A stretch of DNA of 64,000 bases from Nitzschia sp. DOCU1 (Eukaryota; Bacillariophyta; Bacillariophyceae; Bacillariales; Bacillariaceae), in contig OX595996.1 of NCBI GenBank assembly GCA_951394045.1, positions 310,001 to 374,000 of the forward strand. Direction: 5' to 3'. Every line of letters begins with the position of its first letter. Position 1 is the first letter of the stretch. The position numbers and the translations under genes are program-made. This document shows, one piece after another, positions 1-9,400 of the stretch. The notes under the pieces were generated by a model, which worked only from the letters and a program-made list of their open reading frames with translations, had not been told where the DNA came from and did no database searches.

Positions 1-565
1 TTCTTCTCTCCTCTCCTCTCCTCTCCTCTGGATGAAGTTTCTCAATAGTAGTAACAAGAGCAGGGAAGGACAATATGGGAATATTGGTGCGGTGTACTCT
101 GTCCCGTCTGATTTCAATCGTACTCCATCAAAGAGCATGGTTCGCTGGGATCAACGTATTGTGGACGAGGATGTAGCGAGGCTTATGCGGATGGTTTATT
201 CTCCAATTCCAGGCAGTGATTTCGCCTCAAGCGGCTGTGTTACTGTCGAAGCTCATTACTCTCCCCCGTATTGCAAAATAGCAAAGGAAGAATTTGGATT
301 TGGAAAGTATAATGCTACTACCAATTTGGGTTGACCAAGGGACTCCTTGCATGGTCGTCGGTAAAAGGTAATGGTGGTAGCTGCTGTGAGAAAAGCGATG
401 AAGAACAAGAATGGTGAGAAAAGGGTAGTAGGAGTATATAGTACATAGAAGAAGAATAAGTTTCACGAATTGTTATTTCTCTAGTAGTAATAACAGTAGT
501 AGTAAGTAATCGTACGAGTAGCAGCATCAGAGGAATAGTACTACCGGTAGTAGTACCACTAGCTC
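1..565. other. intergenic, no gene seen
   Basis: No convincing coding region on either strand. Bases 1-30 are a CT-rich microsatellite (repeated ctctc), and around 480-560 there are short runs of gtagta-type trinucleotide repeats. Confidence 0.6.
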
Positions 566-732
566 TTCCTGCATATTTTGTGAGACCACGGCAGTTCCGT
601 GCTCGGCTCGCATCACCATACGGCACTCGGACCGTCCCTGGGGGCGAGTTAAAAGCCTTCGAGGCAATATTCACGATCTCCTTATTAGGCCTAGATCTAT
701 AACAATATTAATGTATGAGTAGCATAGCATAG
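566..732. repeat. dispersed repeat, copy A (LINE-like 3' tail?)
   Basis: About 165 bp that recurs in the same orientation at 2132-2302. Both copies share the start ttcct..cat..ttttgtg, a central ccacggc...ctcg.ctcgca...tacggcac segment, the hairpin-like agccttcgaggc, and an end with atgagtagcatagcatag. Copy B directly follows the stop codon of a LINE-like coding relic, so copy A is best read as a 5'-truncated insertion of the same element. That interpretation is inference; the repeat itself is seen directly. Confidence 0.7.
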
Positions 733-755
733 CAGTACCACTAGCCTAGTACTTT

Positions 756-1190
756 TCATGAGCGCTCACCCCTGATACGCCTGGCAAGTTGTATGTCCTT
801 AATCATAACAGTTACTCGTTTACCATGTTTAGCGCACATATTTGCATCTTCGAACACTTGTATCATGTAGGCTTCAGATGCTTGTTGGAGTGCTAGTATG
901 GCTGATGCAGTGAATCGAAGGTTACAATGGAGATGGTACCGAACAATGGTTCGTAACAAAGATTGAAAATGCAATCGTTTGATTAATAATTTGGGGGGTT
1001 GGTAATGACGCACTTGACGAAGAGCTATTGCTCCCGGTCGATGCCTTCGTTTGGTAAGTTGGGTATGTGTTGACAATGCTCGTTGTTCCTGTCTGCTGAT
1101 CTCTGTTAGTTGATCACGACGTTGCCTGTTGCGTATAGCATTGTTGTTGTCGACCACAAACTTCTTAGGTGTTTGTTTGGTTCGTGCCAT
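756..1190 (-). CDS. divergent histone H3 variant (candidate CENH3)
   Basis: 144-aa single-exon histone H3. The N-terminus begins MARTKQT as in canonical H3. The next 40 residues do not match: K9 is retained in a PKKF context and S10 is lost. The tail is about 8 residues longer than usual. The fold is clear: [15 protein letters not shown] (alphaN), [14 protein letters not shown] (alpha1), an altered loop 1 ([11 protein letters not shown]), [20 protein letters not shown] (alpha2), and a C-terminus [14 protein letters not shown] close to canonical H3. Loop 1 has one residue more than the AQDFKTDLRF of ordinary H3, a feature of many centromeric H3s. An open reading frame continues upstream of the ATG, but MARTKQT is the obvious start. 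A replication-independent or germline variant is the alternative. Histone H3 family is certain; the centromeric role is inference. Confidence 0.9.
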   Translation of the reverse strand: MARTKQTPKKFVVDNNNAIRNRQRRDQLTEISRQEQRALSTHTQLTKRRHRPGAIALRQVRHYQPPKLLIKRLHFQSLLRTIVRYHLHCNLRFTASAILALQQASEAYMIQVFEDANMCAKHGKRVTVMIKDIQLARRIRGERS

Positions 1191-1739
1191 GTAGAGATAG
1201 CTATCATTAGTGTTTTGGTATTGTGACTGTGTGGGAAAGAAACGAATATGTATGACAAGTGTCGATGGGGGATTGAAGTTGTGTAAAACCTCGATGGGAA
1301 GCAAGAGATATGATAATGGAATTGTCGGGGTTCTTCGTAGATGCCGAAAAAGAAGTAACACAGAGAGCTTTGGGGGATTCTTTAATCAAAAGGGGCATAT
1401 GGTGACGTGGAAGTTGAAGACTGGTAAGTCGGATTCCTGGAGAAAGGAGAATCGTTTTTGTTCCAAGGAATGGTGGGACTGTGGAGAAGGGCGTATCAGG
1501 CAGGGCGGGGCAGCAGAGAAAGTCTGTGTACAGTATGTTGTAGCCGCCTAACGGGGCTTCCCTCCGGGAAGCACCTAATAGGCGGCAATTACGTTAGGTG
1601 CTATATAAATAGGAAAACATGAACAAGGTCTTTGCAGTTGAAATAGTACATAGATTGATACTGCATACATACTATGGAACGAACATACGTACTGTGAGCA
1701 AATGCTTTCGTTGTAACGAATGTCTTAGCTATACTATTA
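1191..1739. other. intergenic with compound hairpin
   Basis: No gene seen. Contains the hairpin set at 1543-1601 (listed separately) immediately followed by a TATA-like tatataaat at 1602-1610. Confidence 0.5.
1543..1601. other. two overlapping, mutually exclusive hairpins
   Basis: Outer arms gccgccta (1543-1550) and taggcggc (1579-1586) enclose an inner stem gcttccc (1556-1562) / gggaagc (1566-1572). A third arm, ttaggtgc (1594-1601), is complementary to gcacctaa (1571-1578) and competes with the first fold. It could be a mobile-element terminus or an RNA switch-like structure; function unknown. Confidence 0.55.
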
Positions 1740-2102
1740 CCCCGTGTTGTAGCACTAGCTTGGGGCTCTACCCAGCACGCCTTCTTCTCCATTTGGAATT
1801 CCCGCCGTATCGGCAGTCGTTGGGCCGGTCATTGCATCCAAGCCATCTGGCAATTTGCCTACGACATTTGGACCTTCCGTAACGATCATCTCCACCACTC
1901 GGACGCCCACCTCACTTTGCTGGACTCTGATGAACTTAACACCCAGATTGAACACCAGTGGGCCCTCGGCCCGGCCGGTCTGGCCCCACAGGACCGCTTC
2001 CAGTTTCGTGGCATCACACTTCCCGAACTCCTGGCAAAACCCCTCCGCAACGGCCGCTTATGGCTGCAGTTCGTTCGCACCGCCCGCAACGGACCCGACT
2101 GA
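1740..2102 (+). pseudogene. C-terminal relic of a LINE-like protein
   Basis: An open frame of about 110 codons ends at TGA 2100-2102 and has no credible start. Visible stretches are WAGHCIQAIWQFAYDIWTFR, RNDHLHHSDAHL, QWALGPAGL and GRLWLQFVRTARNGPD. The pattern of Trp-rich helices, then RN..LH, then a basic terminal WL..VR.AR resembles the extreme C-terminus of retrotransposon reverse-transcriptase proteins seen in algae and stramenopiles. Base composition is clearly more GC-rich than the neighbours. The upstream reverse transcriptase is missing, so this is a 5'-truncated relic. The family assignment rests on general resemblance only. Confidence 0.45.
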
Positions 2103-2131
2103 CCCCGCTCAACTTTATGTTTGTACAATAG

Positions 2132-2302
2132 TTCCTACATTTTGTGGCGACCACGGCTGAACCATGCTCGACTCGCACCATCATACGGCACCCCCTTCCG
2201 ACCGTCACTGAGGGCGAGCTGAAAGCCTTCGAGGCAATATCTCGGATCACTCATTAATGACGTAGATCTAATCGATATTAATCTATGAGTAGCATAGCAT
2301 AG
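2132..2302. repeat. dispersed repeat, copy B
   Basis: Direct repeat of 566-732, starting 29 bp after the stop of the LINE-like relic and ending in the same atgagtagcatagcatag. Possible pairing ctcgc/gcgag and acgg/ccgt is kept in both copies although the loop sequence differs. Confidence 0.7.
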
Positions 2303-2394
2303 ATTTGCTTTGAAAAGAAGGCAATATATATGCTAATATGAGGTACTCTATGTAGTAATGCAATGCAGTAAGATTATATAAAGCGAATAGTTAG

Positions 2395-2727
2395 TTAGCG
2401 CCAAAGAAAAGTGAGGTTTGGAGTAGTACTCGTGACCGAGTTAACCAGTTCGTTTTCTTCTGAACAAGATATGTAGTTCTCTGCAATCACGATCTCGTCA
2501 AGATGAGGAAACTTTCTCGGAATGTGTTCCAAAAGCTTTCTCAAAGAAACAAAGTCCAACTCGTTCTTGGCCACACTGAGGAATACTAAATTCGGGAGTG
2601 TTCGAAAGCTTCCAAAGATGAAATCCATGTAGCGTGACGAGTTAATTGTCATCATACCGTCTAACTCCAAATGTTCAAGCTGGGAGCAGTGATGCAACGC
2701 TCGTCCATGGTCATAGATATTTTAGTC
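2395..2727 (-). pseudogene. truncated leucine-rich-repeat fragment
   Basis: About 105 codons of RNase-inhibitor-like leucine-rich repeats, for example LEHLELDGMM, LPNLVFLSVAKNELD, LRKLLEHIP and FPHLDEIVIAENYIS, ending at a TGA at 2395. The frame closes upstream with an in-frame TAA about 10 bp before the 192-bp tandem array starts, and there is no suitable ATG. The 5' part of the gene has therefore been lost at the array border. It could instead be a terminal exon, but no splice acceptor is evident. Confidence 0.5.
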
Positions 2728-2736
2728 GTAGAAAAA

Positions 2737-3300
2737 GACATTTTCGTGGTTGTAATTTTGTCTGAAATCTGGGTGTGTCATGGATTTAGGAAGACGGACA
2801 GGACGAAAGGCGTCTGTTCCTCATGTTGTCTGACACGTGAGGTGTATTGTTCCCGCACCAAGGGACACCGCCAGTGTGTTAGTTTTGTCGTGTTGTCTGA
2901 CAATTGAGGTTCGTGATTCCACCGCCAAGACATTTTCGTGGTTGTAACTTTGTCTGAATACTGGGTGTGTCGTTCATTTAGGAAGACGGACAGGACGAAA
3001 GGCGTCTGTTTCTTACGTTGTCTGACACGTGAGGTGTGTCGTTCCTGCACCAAGCGACACCGCCAGTGTGTTAGTTTTGTCGTGTTGTCTGACAATTGAG
3101 GTTCGTGATTCCACCGCCAAGACATTTTCGTGGTTGTAACTTTGTCTGAATACTGGGTGTGTCGTTGATTTAGGAAGACGGAAAGGCGTCTGTTTCTTAC
3201 GTTGTCTGACACGTGAGGTGTGTCGTTCCTGCACCAAGCGACACCGCCAGTGTGTTAGTTTTGTCGTGTTGTCTGACAATTGAGGTTCGTGATTCCACCG
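2737..3300. repeat. 192-bp tandem repeat, three units
   Basis: Units at 2737-2928, 2929-3120 and 3121-3300, each starting gacattttcgtggttgtaa. The third unit lacks about 12 bp. A diverged partial fourth unit continues to about 3350. Units 2 and 3 are almost identical, so amplification is recent. The array lies about 160 bp from the stop codon of the Helitron-like gene and may belong to the border of that element. Confidence 0.9.
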
Positions 3301-3456
3301 GCAGTAGTTTGTTCATGTAAGTTTGTCTGATCACTGCTGGGTGTTTGCTGATTGTCATTTTCTTGCTAGGCATTATTCTCTTTCTATGTTTGCTATGGAA
3401 CTATATAAAAGGAAGTTGTTAGGTTAAATGTAAAAGTTGAGGTCATATGACAGTTG

Positions 3457-6400
3457 TCACGATGCAATTTCAATGGTTCCACATTGGACCAGACGTAAAG
3501 GAGGGGAACCAGAAGTTTTATTTGTCATGTTGTGTTTCGAGATCATGTCAAGAGCAATTTGTATACGGCCATTGTTGGTAATCATGTCAAGAGCAATTTG
3601 TATACGGCCATTGTTGGTAAGTGCAACGTTGGACTGTCGTCTGTTGTTCAATTTCCATTCAGCCTCAAACCGAAGGCGTTCACCCTTATTCGCAAACCCT
3701 ATCACATAAGCATGGATGGCAAAAGGAAGTAGGTCGGCGTGAGCTGTGGTAGTAGGACCTTTGAGACTGTTGTGTTCTTCCAGACGCTGCACGAGATGGG
3801 ATGTTTCTCCAATGTACTCGAAGTATGGTTTCTTTGTGCTGACAAGTAGGTATACGGCAGCAGATCGGGGCAATTCGGCATCTCGTGGGCGGAATCGCGT
3901 TGGGGGAGGAAGAATCTCGGTCACGTGGTTGCTTCCTTCAGAACAGAGTTTGTCCAAAAGGGAAGAAATGAAACGGAGATACCGGTATTGTTGGCCAGAA
4001 AGGACTTCCACCAGATGCTGGATCGTATTTTGTTTGTTTCCAACAAAATAGATTCCATCTGCAGTTCGAGTTCGACTCAGGAGTACTACAACTTGTGCAG
4101 CTTCCCATAGTGAAAAGTTGTAGGGCATGCTTGGCAAAGGGACAACTGCTGATACAATGGATGATAAGGTTGCACCCATGCATGAATGAATAGTGCTAGA
4201 AACTCTGGGCTTCAATGGGTACTGAGTGCGACGAGCTTGAACCCCTTTAGCAATCTGTTCGACAGGGGACGTTTTCAAAGGGACGGTAGTTTCGTACCAA
4301 TCATTCTCTAACAACCAATCACGGTTGCAATCTTCAGGGCATGGAAAATACTTCACTCCACTTGGAGCTGCAAATACTCTGACTGGGGCTTTCTGCTGAA
4401 GAGTATTGTCGGATGGAATCTCCAACAACAGTGCCAGTTGCCCTTGGTTGAATTTTCCTTTGATCACTTGAGTGAACTCAAACTTAGCATATGGATAGAA
4501 CACCAAGCTTCGTCTTTGTTTTAGTCGTCGGTCGAGATAACGGCTGCTCCCTTCGCTGGCTGGGTGCCAATTTCCACCTGTGGTGGACTCTTCATCGGAA
4601 GAAATGGCAGTTTTGAAGAGACCTGCATATAGTACTTTCATTTTCTCTAGCATGATGTTTTCTGCGGCGCGGCATGGTTCTTTCCTTCCAAAAACATAAA
4701 CAGCATCAGGGGGTATAGAGGAATCTTCGAATGTATCAACAAAGTTCAGGTGGGTTCCCAATAGATCTTTCAGACGATCTTTTTTCTCAGCTGTCCATTG
4801 GATTGTTCGAGTCAGGCTGATAATCTCTTGTAAGATAGGATCGTTCCATGCTCTCACTGATTCTTCCAACCGGAAGAAACAGAAGTCTGTTACTATGTAA
4901 AGGGAAAGAAGCACAGGAGTTCCTCGAAAAGGAAGCAACTGTAAATGATCTTTTGTAGCAAACAAAAGTAAACCGCCCATGAACAATGAACTGCCCCGAA
5001 TGTAGCGATAAACAATGTCGCTAATGGCAACATACTCAGCAGGATAAAGACCAAATTCGTCAAAGACCATGAAATCCTGACGTCGCATGAATTCAACAAC
5101 TTCTGGATGACGGAAAATTGCTTGGAGAGCTAGTTCAGCAAGTCTTCCTGGGGAAAACCCGTCGGATCGAGCGGGCATCTTGATAAGACTGTGGAAATGA
5201 AGCCCACCGAGCTGTTTAGAACGATCAGCAACAACACTTGTCGAAATCCCATTGAGACCCAGCCCCAGACAATACAAGGAACAAAAAGTTGTAACTGTGG
5301 TCTTTCCAACTCCTGGTCCTCCAACGAAGACGAAGTTCTTATGTCGTTGAGATCCAGTTAAGTATGCATAAACACTTTTCTTCACTTCCATCATAATGGC
5401 AGTTTGTTCCTCATGAGAAGCTTCTGATTGATTTGGATTCTTGGGAGGGGGGAAGAATCTATCAAGATCTTGTTCCTCAATGGGAGTAATCCTTGCTTCC
5501 ATCACTGCTTTTGGATCTGGAACAACGTGAAGGAGTCCGCAATTTCGCATTTCTCCATAGATCGCAGTAATGAATTCTTCTCTGCGTGTTCTCAGATAAT
5601 TGGTGACGGTTGTTTTCGTGTCCCGAATGATGCTAGAATACAACACCGGTGGCGTGCCTAACACGGGGGTTGTGCGTTCCATTTGGTTCGAGGGGAAGAA
5701 GGTATCTTGCAGCAGGTTGTAAGCTTCTGTCAAATCGCGGTCGAATTGAAAGGCACTTCCAGGTTGAACTCGTAAATGGCGCAAGACGTATGTCGACATC
5801 ACTTTGTGGAGGGATCTTTGTGGGTCTGCTGTATCTAGCAAACCGGCCTCGATAAAGGAAGCTTGCATATTTCCTTGCAGCATAAGCTGATATTCTGTTT
5901 CGAAATTGCCCATACACAGTAGAATTTGTACTAAGAAAGCTGTTCTTCTTCGAGGTCGCACAGGAGTCCACCAAACGATTGGCACTTTTGAAATGTTCGC
6001 GTCCGTAAGGAATCGTGCAGCTAAAGATTGCAATTCTTCGCGGGTTTGTCTTGTGCAGACGAACTGCAAGCTGGCGGGGCATCCTTCTGACATCCATACA
6101 AGTTTTTCCAACAGCCTCATTGTACCAGGAGTTGGACGGCGTTGAGATGAAGAGTGGGATTGGCGAAGTCTTTCTTTTGCAAAGTTGTATACTGAAGGAA
6201 GAGCAGCATGGCGAATTCTAACCTGGTAGTTGAATCCGTCTAACCACATAGACTTCTCTTCATCAACATCAAGTGTTTTGTTCAGGAATACAAGGGCTTT
6301 GGCAGGATCAAACAAAGGACATACGCTTCCTCTCTTGAACCATCGAACAAAATCCATACAATTATCCACAAAAAGAAGTTCAGGAGGTCTCATTGAAAAA

Positions 6401-9400
6401 TGCGTCACAATATCTGTCTTCAGAGGTGCTCGTAATTCATCTCGGATAACCATCAATTGGTATTCTGTGAATAGACGAAGGGGGGGGAAATGCTTCCTTT
6501 GGCGAGCAGTTTGGCCAGTAACTGCTAGAACAGCTTGGAGATCTTGTGGTCTGCAATTGGTCTTCAGGTAGGGAGCATCAGCAGCACCCCTAAACTCTCT
6601 TGGACAAGTAGGAACATGAATAAAAAATCTTGTAGATCGGACGAGAGGCTCCCCCTTGATCACAGTTAAAGCTTCCATTTGAGTGACAGGACGACCCACC
6701 GGTACTTTAACTTTCCGCTTACCCAAGCGAAGTTCATGGTGTCTTTTGACACTTCTGATTTTTGTGTTGTTCAAAGATTCCAGTTGGCCTCGAAGTTGAG
6801 ATGGTTCTTTTGCAGAAGGCGGTTTAATGTGCACAAGAGCAACTCGATCAACTTCGGCAATGTAAGAGCTGAGATAAGATGATAGACAATGCCCACTGAC
6901 ATATTGTAAGTTTGAAGCCGATGGGTACCTAACAAATATACTTCCATTCGTAGGCGAGAACTTATTGTCACCCTTGGAGCATTTGGGTACATGCCGCATC
7001 ATTTGCAGCTGAGGATGAGTAATTCGAATGTCTCCACTTGCTTCATGTGTGGAAGCGAAACCCAACTTTTTAAGTATCTCGAGGCTGTTTGTGCTGTGGC
7101 ATACAAAAACTTCTTCCATAGTGTGCACCCCAGGATTGGAAGAGAGTAACCAATTGTATGGCCTTTTGCAAAGGAAATAGTCTTTCCCATTCTCATCTTT
7201 TTTCACGATTTGACATCTTGGGCCACACTGATGCGTTAAAAACTTAATGGCTTGTTGCAGAACTTCAATGAGGCACTGGAGGGGTTCATCGGGTGGTAGA
7301 ACTCCCTGTGCAATCAAGGACTCAATTTCTTCAAATCTTACCAAATCTGCCAATGCTCCTCGGATCTTATCCAGGATCTGTTGGCGTCCCTCAGATGTCG
7401 AAGCATCATAGCAAGTTTTCAAGATGCAATGAATGTGACTGACATTTCCAGTTTTGTCTTGGAATTCCTTGCGCATCCATGCCCAATCTATTTTACCTAG
7501 CGGCTCTTCAGGGCTGTTGATGATGTAGTCCATCCAGATGTCAATGAAAACATTCCAAGTGGACTGTACGAATGGAGCAGCAGAGATTCGAAGGATGTTG
7601 GTAGCCTCCTCTCGTGAGAGATTGTAAGCATCTGCAATTTTGTTCACAGCAACATTGCTAGTGATCCATTTGCGAAGGATGCCCAAAGCTTTAGCAGTTT
7701 GACTGTTGCAGCTTTGAGTGTAGAAAAAATGACCAGGATCTTCCTCGCACAATCGGGACAGCTTGTGGACATTGGAATGATTATCAACGTTGTCGTCATA
7801 CAATTCTTCTGTGCCGTCTTGAACTCTAAAAGCAATCCCTTCGTTCTTTCCTTGGCTTTCCGCAAATCCTCTGTGAAGCAACAACCGAGAATCATTACCA
7901 CGTAGTCCAAGATTGATCAAAGTGTCCATAGAAAAGAAATGGTAACGGCTGTCTGTTGAAGTTAACAAAGAAGGATCGTTGATTCGCACACAAGCATGAG
8001 TTCGAATGGAAGCAACTCCATGGCGAGATAGAGTATGGTGATCTGTCCAAAAGGCAGTTGGTAGGGCTCCAAGAACAGCACCTTCTTTGGACAAATAAAA
8101 GAAGATGTCCGGAAATAGGCTGCCCTCTCCATACAAAAGAGGAACACATTTGTTTTTCGATCTAGCAACCATTTTCTGCAAAAACGCCTTGTGACGTTTC
8201 GCCAAACGCAGTTTCGCATTTCGTCGAACCAAGCAGTGTCCCTGACGATTCAAAAATACGTGTAATGGTATCGATAGCACTTCGGGGTTGTCTTCGGGGG
8301 TTCTTTCCAAGCTTAAAGAAGCAATAACCTCGCTGTTAGCAATTGTCATGGGATGCAATGGGCCCTCTGAAGCATGCAATCTTTCTTGACTATTATGTGA
8401 GTCTTCTTCATCGTCTCTTTCCAATTCGGGAAACATGTCGTATATAGTTTCGTAGCCTCTTTCTGGACCAAATTCATTAGCCTGCTCTGTCTCGGAACTA
8501 CAATGGGACGAGGAAGAAGAGACATTGTCTTCATCCTCTGAATCCCAAGTAGGCTCCAAAGCACGATTTATAAACACTCCATTATCAAAACCTTCCCCGG
8601 GATTTGACTGAGTCGTGTCTTCTTCAGTAGGAACATTGATAGCACCTTCGTAGGAAGCTTGTTTGCACCAAGTTTCGCTTAACAAATAGCAGCCATTCCC
8701 CGTACCAGCACACAATGTACCAAAATCCTTCTCACATACTGCTACTTTGCAACTTAGTGTTGGACAAGCATAAGTCGAATTTCTGTTGCATGGTCCGTCG
8801 GAGATTTGAATCCACTCGGTACCCGTAGTACTAATGTCCACTCCATCACAGCAGCATCTTCGTTTATCCTGATACGTTAGCACAAGCGGGTGTTTATGCT
8901 CAGCACAGAATACAGATGTTTGTCCTCCGAGGTACTTGAGGAATCTGTCTCGGAGGGACATGCAGCGACCATAGGCTTTCTTTCTGTAAATGGCAACTCG
9001 AACTTTTCCTTTTGGCATCCAGAAAGAATCCAAAGCACATTTCTGAAATCCACTTCTTCGTGCATGTTCCTGGACCCACCATCCCTGATGCTTTGGCCCA
9101 CCATGCCTGGCCCAAACAGACGCGTCCCATGGTTTGTTTGTGGCCCTTGTGGTTGAGAATACTTCCGAAATGACAAAAAGAGCTTCCCAGTCTTCATCGT
9201 TTATTTCGACATGGATATTTCCCTCTTGACAGACCAAGGCATGACATGACTCAGTTCTTCGCTCATACGTTACACCAGGAGTGCCAGAATAGGTGAGAAC
9301 AATATATTCTGTATTGACATCAGGTAGAAATGGGTCCCAAGAATCTTTATGATATTCAATGTTGGAACAATCGTCAGGTATGGGAGGCCAGAGAAGCCCC

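Noticed and set aside
450..1350. Segment gathered between the two 165-bp repeats as a composite transposon
   Set aside because: Repeats are in direct orientation, one follows a LINE-like relic, and no target duplication brackets the pair.
2778..3279. Minus-strand open frames across the 192-bp array encoding repeated peptides
   Set aside because: The frame shift between units and the tandem-repeat origin make coding unlikely.
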